A DNA stretch of 5,025 nucleotides, from positions 1 through 5,025 of the forward strand of contig JAQVLS010000135.1 of the NCBI GenBank assembly GCA_028704035.1. The letters are read 5' to 3'. This stretch comes from Desulfotomaculaceae bacterium. Lineage in GTDB: Bacteria > Bacillota > Desulfotomaculia > Desulfotomaculales > Pelotomaculaceae. Of the stretch, positions 1 through 5,025 are shown one piece after another. Positions within the stretch are counted from its first letter, which is position 1; every line of letters begins with the position of its first letter. Below the pieces are notes generated by a model. It was given only the letters and a program-made list of their open reading frames with translations. It did no database searches and was not told where the DNA came from. Position numbers and translations under genes: made by a program.

Positions 1-210
1 CTCATCATCTACTTCATGGGTGAGGGCGTTGATCCCAACGTCAACAGAGAACGACTGTTGTCGCCCTGGGTAATTCCCAGGGATTAAATGGCACTGATTA
101 ATGTTTCTGGTAAACCGATCACGCATGAATGCCATAAGGAGTAAAACCGGTGGCATAAAAAACATAACAATAGAAAACACTTCGCCATATTGCATCAAAT
201 AATCGTTCAT
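1..210 (-). CDS. Small membrane protein, unrecognised, 3' part outside window
   Basis: This is an open frame of 70 codons starting at ATG (210-208) and still open at base 1, so the C-terminus is missing. The start is supported by AGGAG at 222-218 with a 7-base spacer. Residues about 10-29 (VFSIVMFFMPPVLLLMAFMR) form one hydrophobic helix followed by a basic RDRFTR stretch. That suggests a signal anchor or first membrane segment, after which the chain becomes polar. I do not recognise a family. The start lies only 33 bases after the stop of the DUF998-type gene on the same strand, with no terminator between, so the two are probably co-transcribed. The frame call is secure because of the good ribosome site and uninterrupted reading; the function is unknown. 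Confidence 0.6.
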   Translation of the reverse strand, partial: MNDYLMQYGEVFSIVMFFMPPVLLLMAFMRDRFTRNINQCHLIPGNYPGRQQSFSVDVGINALTHEVDDE

Positions 211-217
211 AACAGCA

Positions 218-222
218 CTCCT
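218..222 (-). promoter_or_regulatory. Ribosome binding site of the gene at 1-210
   Basis: AGGAG lies 7 bases before ATG 210-208. It is the main reason to call the partial reading frame at the left edge a gene. Confidence 0.65.
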
Positions 223-243
223 CTTGTTTGATATAGCAAAAAA

Positions 244-879
244 TCATGTCATAAACTTAAAACCTTTAAACAAATACACGCCCAAGATCGCATTAAATCC
301 CACAGCAGAGAAAACACTAAATCGTTCAGGGACACCAAAATATTCTTTTGGAACAATACCTGTTCCTATAGCCCCAATAAACATAAGGGATAAAGCAACC
401 GTTGCCCAAACAGCTAATGAACGATACTGCCTCTCGCGATAACCACCAAGCATTATTGTTATAAGGGAAACGATAGAAAGAAGCACGACCAATACCGTTA
501 CTACGTAAATATGTACGATATCTTGAAAACTTCCCGCGTTTCCACTTTCTGAAAGAGGAAACATTCCATAACCGACATAAGATATCCAATTCATTGTGGC
601 AAACAAGTAAATACCAATTCGTATAGTTCTGTTTAATTTTTGCTGAATAAACACGCATACCATCATAATAGAAATCATACCACATACACCGTAGAGTGAT
701 GAAAGTTGATTCCACAACATTTTAGATGGTGCATTATCTGCACTTAAATCACTAACTGCCTGGGCCAACCAATTGTAGTTTGGATAAGCTAAAGGTGCAA
801 ACACAACTGCCGCTGTATATGATAACAAGCTAACTATCCCCAATAGTCCCATCCATTGAATTAAATTTTTCTTTTTCAT
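244..879 (-). CDS. DUF998-family six-helix membrane protein
   Basis: This is an integral membrane protein of about 211 residues with six hydrophobic segments. Counting from the GTG at 894, they lie near residues 13-33, 62-84, 91-113, 126-149, 158-181 and 190-212. The loop after the first helix reads NWLAQAVSDLSADNAPS, matching the conserved S-(D/E)-L-x-A region known in DUF998 proteins, and the size fits (about 200 residues). The biochemical role of DUF998 proteins is not established. The start is ambiguous. AGGAG at 898-894 overlaps the GTG at 894-892, so that codon is a poor start. TTG at 888-886 has a 5-base spacer, and ATG at 879-877 has a 14-base spacer and begins MKKKN, a normal cytosolic lead into the first helix. 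I chose the ATG, but TTG is a real alternative. The gene heads a probable operon with the membrane protein at 1-210. Confidence 0.82.
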   Translation of the reverse strand: MKKKNLIQWMGLLGIVSLLSYTAAVVFAPLAYPNYNWLAQAVSDLSADNAPSKMLWNQLSSLYGVCGMISIMMVCVFIQQKLNRTIRIGIYLFATMNWISYVGYGMFPLSESGNAGSFQDIVHIYVVTVLVVLLSIVSLITIMLGGYRERQYRSLAVWATVALSLMFIGAIGTGIVPKEYFGVPERFSVFSAVGFNAILGVYLFKGFKFMT

Positions 880-960
880 TGAATACAATTTCACTCCTAT
901 TTAAATTTGATTGTCACTATAAAATTTCCCGAATTGTGTTTATATCTCTTCCATTAAAAA

Positions 961-1039
961 ACATCCAACCTGACCACTCGCGACCCCTGACATCTAACCC
1001 GGCCACTCGCGGGGCTATGACATCTAACCTGACCACTTA
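961..1039 (+). repeat. Three degenerate tandem repeats, ~30-bp period
   Basis: The units start at 961, 990 and 1020 and share ACATC-(T/C)-AACC-(T/C)-G-(A/G)-CCACT. The first two continue with CGCG and the third with TAAC. The copies differ at several positions and there are only three, so this is not a CRISPR array. The most likely role is binding sites for a transposase at an element end. Confidence 0.6.
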
Positions 1040-1239
1040 ACTATCAAATACTGCTCATATGGACTTGTTTCCGCGAAGCGAAAAAATCTCGTTTCTCCTC
1101 AATGGGTTTCATACCCATATGTGCTAAGAGCCTTGATATATAAGGCTATTTTACACACTCAATCTTTTACCCGCGACATCAATACCACGCACTCGACATG
1201 TGATAGTTAGGCTAAACCCAGTGGTCAGAATGGATGTCA
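961..1239. mobile_element. Probable internally deleted mobile element (repeat-ended remnant)
   Basis: Three imperfect direct copies of a ~20-bp motif (ACATCTAACCTGACCACT-like) begin at 961, 990 and 1020, spaced 29 and 30 bp apart. An inverted copy lies at 1220-1239; it matches 1018-1037 at 17 of 20 positions when reversed. A fifth, much weaker direct-orientation copy can be aligned at 1176-1195 (13 of 20). Several repeats at one end facing an inverted copy at the other is the arrangement of transposase-binding sites in multi-repeat element ends such as those of the IS21 family. The ~180 bases between hold no convincing reading frame, so this may be a MITE-like derivative or the fused ends of a deleted element. 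Exact termini and target duplication cannot be read. No transposase in the window has matching end repeats. Confidence 0.42.
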
Positions 1240-1377
1240 GAATTCAGCATCAAAAACCCACTCAAAGCCCCTAAAATAGCCATTTCTTTGACGTCCTTAC
1301 AAAAGCTTCCTTCTATTCACAGCATGAATTTCAGCCATATGGTTGAGAGAGTAATATTGATGTCGCCGAAACACAAT
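1240..1377. other. Non-coding stretch, nothing recognised
   Basis: Only frames shorter than about 35 codons lie here on either strand, without a convincing ribosome site. I see no RNA gene, long repeat or terminator. It separates the repeat block from the hairpin behind the DUF7670-like gene and could be partly derived from the same decayed element. Confidence 0.4.
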
Positions 1378-1412
1378 GAGCAGCATCACTGAAAAGTTCA
1401 ATCATGCTTCTC
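1378..1412 (-). terminator. Long imperfect hairpin, candidate terminator of the DUF7670-like gene
   Basis: The 16-base arms at 1378-1393 and 1397-1412 pair around a 3-base loop. As minus-strand RNA they form 13 Watson-Crick pairs, one G-U pair and two mismatches. The hairpin begins 12 bases after the stop codon of the gene at 1425-1805, the usual place for a 3' end structure. It lacks a clear U-run on its 3' side, so it may be a weak terminator, an mRNA 3'-stabilising stem, or something unrelated to transcription. Confidence 0.4.
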
Positions 1413-1424
1413 ACTCTTTGCGCC

Positions 1425-1805
1425 TTAATTCATTTCGTTTCTTTTTTTCCAATTGATCAAGAATAGAACGCCGATTATAAATGCAGGAACCGCAATAGTT
1501 AGACTCCATGATATAGCAAGATACCACTGTAATCCCGAATTAATCACATTGAATGTCACAAGTCCAATATATATAAGACCCGCAGCAAAATAGCTTACTG
1601 CGCCTACAATTTCCTTCCTCCAAGCTATGACAAGCAAGACGATCATAATGATGGACGGAATATTGTGCATGAGCAAACCGAGCAAGATTTCTCCTGCGCT
1701 TTTCCCTGGTTCAAACACATCAAGCGAAAACAACGTCAGGAAACAAATAAACAAAATCGATAAGATTCTCGGTGTCCAAAACAGTATTTTTCCTGTCTTT
1801 TTCAT
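1425..1805 (-). CDS. Small four-helix membrane protein, DUF7670-like
   Basis: This is a complete protein of 126 residues. The start is firm: AGGAGG at 1817-1812 lies 6 bases before ATG 1805-1803. There are four hydrophobic segments, about residues 10-29, 41-62, 67-88 and 95-117. A short basic N-terminus (MKKTGK) and a basic C-terminal tail (NWKKRNEMN) suggest both ends are cytosolic. The sequence RILSILFICFLTLFSLDVF in helix 1 and LLGLLMHNIPSIIMIVLLVIAW in helix 2 (quoted as two short pieces: LLGLLMHNIPS, IIMIVLLVIAW) resembles small uncharacterised membrane proteins now grouped as DUF7670; this is from memory of the family. No function is known. It is monocistronic as far as visible, with a hairpin just after the stop. 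An inserted transposon end lies only about 90 bases upstream of the start codon, which may have replaced its native promoter. Confidence 0.8.
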   Translation of the reverse strand: MKKTGKILFWTPRILSILFICFLTLFSLDVFEPGKSAGEILLGLLMHNIPSIIMIVLLVIAWRKEIVGAVSYFAAGLIYIGLVTFNVINSGLQWYLAISWSLTIAVPAFIIGVLFLINWKKRNEMN

Positions 1806-1838
1806 TTTGTTCCTCCTCTTTCATATTAAAGCCAACTT

Positions 1839-1871
1839 TTAGTAATACATCTTAACTTATTGGTTTACTAA
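1839..1871. promoter_or_regulatory. Inverted repeat upstream of the DUF7670-like gene, possible operator
   Basis: TTAGTAA (1839-1845) and TTACTAA (1865-1871) form perfect 7-base arms separated by 19 bases, in the AT-rich leader 34-66 bases before the start codon. The place suits a regulator binding site overlapping a promoter. No confident -35/-10 pair can be assigned, and short arms in AT-rich DNA can arise by chance. Confidence 0.22.
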
Positions 1872-1893
1872 TATTGTTTCAGCTAACCCAAAA

Positions 1894-1934
1894 TGTCCGG
1901 CAATAGACGGCATATATTGTCCGTAACTTGACGG
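1894..1934. repeat. Two 17-bp direct repeats at the transposon end
   Basis: TGTCCG-n6-GACGG occurs at 1894-1910 and again at 1918-1934, a spacing of 24 bases, about two helical turns plus. The central six bases differ while the flanking 11 are identical. That is typical of two binding sites for the same protein at a transposon end. The repeats lie 44-84 bases beyond the ATPase stop codon. Confidence 0.6.
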
Positions 1935-1954
1935 AATTAATGACCAGAATATAA

Positions 1955-1975
1955 CTCCCCTTTGGGGGAAGGGAG
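1955..1975 (-). terminator. Possible weak terminator after the ATPase gene
   Basis: A G/C-rich inverted repeat lies 3 bases after the ATPase stop: CCCC (1957-1960), a TTT loop, GGGG (1964-1967). An alternative outer pairing is CTCCC (1955-1959) with GGGAG (1971-1975). On the minus strand it is followed by an AT-rich but not U-rich tail, so its strength is doubtful. Confidence 0.3.
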
Positions 1976-1977
1976 AA

Positions 1978-2778
1978 TTAACTCAACTCTCCCTGAACCA
2001 CCAGCTTCACCATGTGGTCATCAATAATCCTTCGATTGTTCTGTGCTCCATAAAGCAAACAATGAGTACAGACCTTGTTTACTATCCGTGCCGCACCACT
2101 GGAGAATTTAAAAATTTCATCTACCGCGCTGTCCGAGAAAATATCATGTTCGGCACCAGCATAAGCTAGGTGGCTTTTCACGTATTCACCCACCTGGGCA
2201 CGATCCAAGTGAGGTAATTTACACTGTAGATCAATCCGCTGCCTGATGGCGGCGTAGGATTGGAGTCTTAATCTATCCCATAGTTCACTCTGGCCTACCA
2301 AAACCAAAGCCATAGGACTCTGGGCGTCCATCTTGAAATTGAGCAAGAAGCGTACTTCTTCCAGCATTTCTTTATCCAGAAGATGGGCTTCATCTACAAT
2401 TACTACTGGCTGCATCTGATGTATACCCTGTAAAAGCTCAATCTCACGGTGTAATTGTCTTTTGGCGTTGCCGCGATAGAATTTGGCTTCACAGCCTAAC
2501 TGCTCTAATAGCCCTTTGTAGAAATGTCTCGGGGTCAATTTGGAATCGGCCAAGTACATTACCATAAATTTTGATGCATCTAAAATATCTTTAAATCTGC
2601 GTATGGTGGTGGTTTTCCCTGTTCCGCTATCACCTGTAACTACCGCAAATAGCTGCCGTTTGGCTGCGTACTCCAGCCTCCCCAGGATTTCCTCTAACAT
2701 GTGAGACTGATACAAACTTTCAGTAGGAATATCTCGTGAAAACGGAATTTTGGATAATCTGTAATATTCTTCAAACAT
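1978..2778 (-). CDS. ExeA/TniB-like AAA ATPase, transposition helper
   Basis: This is a complete 266-residue P-loop ATPase. From the chosen start, the N-terminus MFEEYYRLSKIPFSRDIPT and a following LYQS match the opening of ExeA-type proteins. Walker A is GDSGTGKT at residues 49-56, and Walker B with the catalytic acid is VVIVDEAH at 125-132 (D129, E130). A sensor-like LVGQSEL spans 160-166, and candidate arginine fingers lie in AIRQRI (R179, R181). A C-terminal helical part includes SSGAARIVNK, typical of the AAA lid. In relatives encoded beside Mu/IS481/Tn7-like transposases, such ATPases select target DNA and activate the transposase; that role is inferred here from the neighbour. The ATG at 2778 is preceded by GGAAGGAGG (2796-2788) with a 9-base spacer. 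The frame is open further upstream to 2943, but that part overlaps the transposase tail and lacks a ribosome site. The start overlaps the transposase stop, implying translational coupling. A role in type II secretion is unlikely in this context. Confidence 0.88.
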   Translation of the reverse strand: MFEEYYRLSKIPFSRDIPTESLYQSHMLEEILGRLEYAAKRQLFAVVTGDSGTGKTTTIRRFKDILDASKFMVMYLADSKLTPRHFYKGLLEQLGCEAKFYRGNAKRQLHREIELLQGIHQMQPVVIVDEAHLLDKEMLEEVRFLLNFKMDAQSPMALVLVGQSELWDRLRLQSYAAIRQRIDLQCKLPHLDRAQVGEYVKSHLAYAGAEHDIFSDSAVDEIFKFSSGAARIVNKVCTHCLLYGAQNNRRIIDDHMVKLVVQGELS

Positions 2779-2998
2779 CTTTGCCGTCCTCCTTCCATAC
2801 AGTTCGGTAGGAAACGGCGGGAAGATGAGATTCTTTTCTCTCTTGATTCTTCTTGGCGGCTGCATCCAGCAATCTTGAAGAATCGGTTTGGACTTTTTGC
2901 ATATGCTCAGGTAGTTTAGGCCTTTTTGCGCTTCGCTCCCCAATAATCAGTTCCTTGGCTGGGAAAGGCTTGTACCCGTCATATTCAATGGTCAGTTT
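2771..2998 (-). pseudogene. C-terminal remnant of a Mu/IS481-type DDE transposase, cut by IS21
   Basis: About 75 codons of open frame end in TGA at 2773-2771, overlapping the ATPase start. The peptide begins KLTIEYDGYKPFPAKELIIG and later contains KRPKLPEH, SRLLDAAAKKNQERK and AVSYRTVWKEDGKDV. This resembles the basic tail of transposases encoded just upstream of ExeA-like ATPases in Clostridia (from memory of the family). The catalytic DDE core and N-terminal DNA-binding domains are absent. Upstream of about 2998 the sequence becomes the repeat-bearing left end of the IS21 element, and an in-frame stop (TAG, 3019-3017) follows. The gene was therefore interrupted rather than worn away. The matching 5' part should resume after the IS21 right end. 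No normal start codon context is visible for the fragment. Confidence 0.68.
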
Positions 2999-3002
2999 GA
3001 TT

Positions 3003-3094
3003 ATTGCATAATATAACTACCGGGAATTGCAAAGTGGAATTCCCTAAAGTTGCAGAGTAAAATTCCCTGTTATTGCAAAGAGGCCATTGTAGCG
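3003..3094 (+). repeat. Four 23-bp-period repeats at the IS21 left end
   Basis: Units begin at 3003, 3026, 3049 and 3072, exactly 23 bases apart. Each starts (A/G)TTGCA. Units 2 and 3 are closest (TTGCA-A/G-AGT...AATTCCCT), while units 1 and 4 are more diverged in the second half. IS21 elements are known to carry several copies of a transposase-binding repeat at each end, and this array fits that role. Confidence 0.7.
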
Positions 3095-3161
3095 TCCCCC
3101 AAAAAGCCCTACCCTTGTAGTTGACAGACTATGAGGGGGGGAGAAACGGAGGATGCTGACA

Positions 3162-4688
3162 ATGACCCAAGTAAATTTTATCAGAGAAATGTTCTTTGAA
3201 AAAGGCTTGAATTATGCGGAGATCTCCAGGATGAGCGGCTATGACGTTAAAACCGTAAAAAAGTATATATTTCAGGAAGACTTTAACAAGCCGGCAAAAC
3301 CAAAGCAAACACGTAATTCTAAACTGGACCCATTCAAAAAAGAGATCGACAAGTGGCTGGAAGCAGACAAAAGCTCCAGAAAAAAACAGCGTCATACAGC
3401 GCAAAGGATATTTAACCGCCTCTGCAAAGAATATGATACCTTTGACTGCTCTTACCGCCTGGTGGCCGAATATGTGGCACAAAAGAAACGGGAGCTCTAT
3501 AGCGGCGAAAAACAGTTTTACTTTAAGTTGCAGCATATCCCCGGAGAAGCCCAAGTGGATTTTGGAGAAGCTGACTTTTTGGATCAAAGCGGGGTGAAAC
3601 AAAACGGTCATCACCTGAACATCTCCTTTCCCCACAGCAATGGGGGCTATACTCAGCTATTTCTGGGCGAGAACCAACAGTGCCTGATGGAAGGGCTCAA
3701 AAACATCTTTCATCATATCGGTGGTGTACCAAGACGCATCTGGTTCGATAACCCCAGCACCATCGTTACAAAGGTCCTGAAAAACGGTGAACGTATCCTT
3801 ACCGAGGCATTCTCGCGCTTTATGAACCACTGGGGTTTTACCGCTGCTTTCTGTAACGTGGCCAGTGGTCACGAAAAGGGCAGTGTGGAGAACAAGGTAG
3901 GTTACCACCGCAGAAACTTTTTTGTGCCCCTGCCCCAGGTGGATAATCTGCAAAAGTTCAACCGACATCTTTTAGAAGAATGCGATGCTGATATGAACCG
4001 GCGCCATTACATGAAGCAGAGCACTGTCCAGGAGCTGTTTAAAGAAGACCTGGAAAGCCTTTTACCTTTGCCGACAGTGCCTTTTGATTGCTCGCAGTTG
4101 GTCACAGTACTGACTGACAGCTCAGCCAGATTTACGTTACATAAGGGCAAGCACACTTACTCCACAGCACCCAGGTACGCCAGCACAACCCTTCATGCCC
4201 GGCTCACCGCCTATGAGGTCATTGTCCTGGACGAAAACTACCGAGAGGTAAAAAGGCACCCCAGGCTTTACGGGGACAAGCCCCAGCAGTCTATGGACTG
4301 GTTGCCCTATCTGACGCAGTTGTCTCGGCGTCCGGCGGCACTGAAATACTCAGGTATCTACAAGTTGTTCCCGGAAGATGTAACATCTTTCCTGGAAGGC
4401 CTGAGTATCCCTGGCAAAAAAGATGTTCTAACAGCCCTTGCCAGGTTGAGTAAGGAAGCTGATTTCCCAAGAGCCATAACAGCCTTAAAGACAGCCGTGG
4501 GATACGGTGCTGAAGATGCAGACAGTATCATCGCTACCTTTTCTCGCTTAAACAGCCAGGTAATGGAGTTTCAGCCCTTGAGCTTGGCCCCAAGTGTGCC
4601 CCATATGCCCTCTTATGTACCATGTATAAATGATTATGATCAGTTCTTCCTGAAAGGGGGCAAAGGCGTTGAAACAGCAAATCGCTGA
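3162..4688 (+). CDS. istA: IS21-family transposase IstA
   Basis: This DDE transposase of 508 residues catalyses strand cleavage and joining for the IS21 element, working with IstB. From the ATG at 3162, a helix-turn-helix lies at about residues 18-36 (YAEISRMSGYDVKTVKKYI). The catalytic core carries D133 (AQVDFGE), D196 (IWFDN) and E243 (GSVENKVGYHRR), with spacings typical of IS21 transposases. A C-terminal domain follows (about 310-450). The protein is full length for the family and has no frameshift. An ATG nine bases earlier (3153) is in frame, but GGAGG (3148-3152) abuts it directly. The same ribosome site is 9 bases from the ATG at 3162, so I prefer the latter, although a G-run at 3134-3140 could serve the earlier codon. 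The end of istA overlaps the istB start by 20 bases, as usual in this family. Confidence 0.93.
   Translation: MTQVNFIREMFFEKGLNYAEISRMSGYDVKTVKKYIFQEDFNKPAKPKQTRNSKLDPFKKEIDKWLEADKSSRKKQRHTAQRIFNRLCKEYDTFDCSYRLVAEYVAQKKRELYSGEKQFYFKLQHIPGEAQVDFGEADFLDQSGVKQNGHHLNISFPHSNGGYTQLFLGENQQCLMEGLKNIFHHIGGVPRRIWFDNPSTIVTKVLKNGERILTEAFSRFMNHWGFTAAFCNVASGHEKGSVENKVGYHRRNFFVPLPQVDNLQKFNRHLLEECDADMNRRHYMKQSTVQELFKEDLESLLPLPTVPFDCSQLVTVLTDSSARFTLHKGKHTYSTAPRYASTTLHARLTAYEVIVLDENYREVKRHPRLYGDKPQQSMDWLPYLTQLSRRPAALKYSGIYKLFPEDVTSFLEGLSIPGKKDVLTALARLSKEADFPRAITALKTAVGYGAEDADSIIATFSRLNSQVMEFQPLSLAPSVPHMPSYVPCINDYDQFFLKGGKGVETANR
4655..4660 (+). promoter_or_regulatory. Ribosome binding site deciding the TTG start of istB
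   Basis: AGGGGG lies inside the istA coding end, 8 bases before TTG 4669. It supports that rare start codon over the absence of any nearby in-frame ATG; the next ATGs in frame are near the Walker A region. Confidence 0.55.
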
Positions 4689-5025
4689 GGTCTGTAAAAA
4701 GCTACGGTTAAGCAAAAACATCGCAGAAAATTGCGGCCGAATCCAGGCGGAAAGCAATGAAGAACACCTTTTAAAAGTGCTGCAGCAGGAGCTTTTCTAC
4801 CGGGAAACGGTACGTAAAAGCCGTCTTTTAAAGCAGGCTGGATTCTATACCTTAAAGACCTTTGACGGGTATTGTTTCGATGAGATCCGCATGCCGGCAA
4901 ATCTTGAAATTGATGATTTAAAGCAGGCCAATTTTATTGAACAAAAAAAGAATCTCATTCTTTATGGTAACGTTGGTGCCGGCAAAACCCACATGGCCAT
5001 TGCTCTGGGGGTAACCGCGTGCGCA
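4669..5025 (+). CDS. istB: IS21 helper ATPase IstB, N-terminal half
   Basis: The frame of 119 codons runs off the right edge; IstB proteins are about 250 residues, so roughly half is present. The start is TTG at 4669, preceded by AGGGGG at 4655-4660 with an 8-base spacer, and lies within the last 20 bases of istA, implying coupled translation. An N-terminal helical region (about 1-65) leads to the ATPase core, where LILYGNVGAGKTHMAIAL (residues 97-114) contains the Walker A motif GNVGAGKT (100-107). Walker B and sensor residues lie outside the window. IstB is a AAA+ ATPase that, in characterised IS21 systems, assembles on target DNA and recruits the IstA-bound element ends. Family assignment rests on motif plus position directly after istA. 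Confidence 0.9.
   Translation, partial: MKQQIAEVCKKLRLSKNIAENCGRIQAESNEEHLLKVLQQELFYRETVRKSRLLKQAGFYTLKTFDGYCFDEIRMPANLEIDDLKQANFIEQKKNLILYGNVGAGKTHMAIALGVTACA

Larger units (their letters stand above)
1894..2997 (-). mobile_element. Distal part of a two-gene transposon (Mu/IS481-type transposase plus AAA ATPase), split by IS21
   Basis: The segment holds the C-terminal end of a DDE-type transposase and its downstream ExeA/TniB-like ATPase, overlapping by 8 bases. It ends in two 17-bp direct repeats that probably bind the transposase. The likely terminus is the TG at 1894-1895, since elements of this group usually end in TG...CA. On the other side the transposase frame stops abruptly at the IS21 left end near 2998. 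The rest of the transposase and the second transposon end should therefore lie beyond the far end of the IS21 copy, outside the window. The exact ends are inferred. Confidence 0.6.
2998..5025 (+). mobile_element. IS21-family insertion sequence, right end outside window
   Basis: The element shows the standard IS21 layout: a multi-repeat left end, then istA, then istB overlapping the istA end. The left terminus is placed at the TG at 2998-2999 because IS21 elements start with TG, because the first 23-bp repeat begins 5 bases further in, and because the interrupted transposase frame ends there; it could be off by several bases. The right end and target duplication lie outside the window. The visible genes are intact, so the copy may be active. 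Confidence 0.8.

Noticed and set aside
224..442. Plus-strand 72-codon frame
   Set aside because: It is antisense to the DUF998-type gene, with no domain and no ribosome site.
961..1039. Possible CRISPR array
   Set aside because: There are only three copies, which diverge from each other and have no separate spacer segments; the inverted copy at 1220-1239 fits transposon ends better.
1102..1147. Two small stem-loops (ATGGGT/ACCCAT at 1102-1118 and AGCCTT/AAGGCT at 1129-1147)
   Set aside because: Six-base stems without a T-run or adjacent gene end are too weak to call terminators; they may belong to the decayed element.
1043..1150. Short minus-strand frames between the remnant repeats, including one starting at ATG 1112
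   Set aside because: The longest is about 33 codons and has no ribosome site at a proper distance; an alternative frame with protein-like composition is broken by stops. Neither was recognised.
1335..1342. CCATATGG palindrome
   Set aside because: Eight-base palindromes are expected by chance, and nothing nearby gives it a role.
1627..1842. Plus-strand 71-codon frame
   Set aside because: It is antisense to the DUF7670-like gene, with hydrophobic composition explained by the opposite strand and no ribosome site.
2779..2943. N-terminal extension of the ATPase frame by 55 codons
   Set aside because: It overlaps the transposase tail in another frame and has no ribosome site; the family N-terminus MFEEYY begins at 2778 behind a strong AGGAGG site.
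3121..3126. Perfect TTGACA before istA
   Set aside because: The bases 16-18 downstream are G-rich (GAGAAA-like) with no -10 hexamer, so it is not a convincing promoter.
3129..3968. Two long minus-strand frames (3129-3635 and 3657-3968)
   Set aside because: They lie antisense inside istA, whose DDE motifs and family match are clear, and they show no recognisable domain.

Overview
The window looks like accessory DNA from a low-to-medium-GC Firmicute, most likely a Clostridia/Peptococcaceae-type spore-former. The signs are strong AGGAGG-type ribosome sites, frequent TTG/GTG start candidates, AT-rich membrane-protein genes, and the families of the two insertion elements. The genus cannot be fixed from the sequence. 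About 60% of the window is mobile DNA.

Left part (1-1805), all genes on the minus strand. Reading right to left, a 126-residue four-helix membrane protein (DUF7670-like, 1425-1805) is followed by a strong imperfect hairpin (1378-1412). A gene-free stretch then carries degenerate ~20-bp repeats (961-1239), three direct and one inverted, which look like the leftover ends of a deleted mobile element. Next come a DUF998-type six-helix membrane protein (244-879) and, 33 bases downstream, the start of a second small membrane protein that runs off the left edge (1-210). The last two probably form an operon.

Middle part (about 1894-2997), minus strand. This is the distal part of a two-gene transposon. 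It holds the last ~75 codons of a Mu/IS481-type transposase (2771-2998) and, overlapping it by 8 bases, an intact ExeA/TniB-like AAA ATPase (1978-2778). Two 17-bp direct repeats spaced 24 bp apart (1894-1934) probably mark its end.

Right part (about 2998-5025), plus strand. An IS21-family element begins here. Four repeats of exactly 23-bp period (3003-3094) form its left end. They are followed by a complete istA transposase (3162-4688) with a visible DDE triad, and by the first half of istB (4669 onward), which starts at a TTG inside the istA end and contains a Walker A motif before the window ends. The IS21 element has cut the transposase gene of the minus-strand transposon, so one mobile element is nested in another. 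Each relies on its own ATPase helper (IstB versus the ExeA/TniB-like protein) for target handling. I see no clear evidence for a new defence or metabolic system; the least explained piece is the repeat block at 961-1239.
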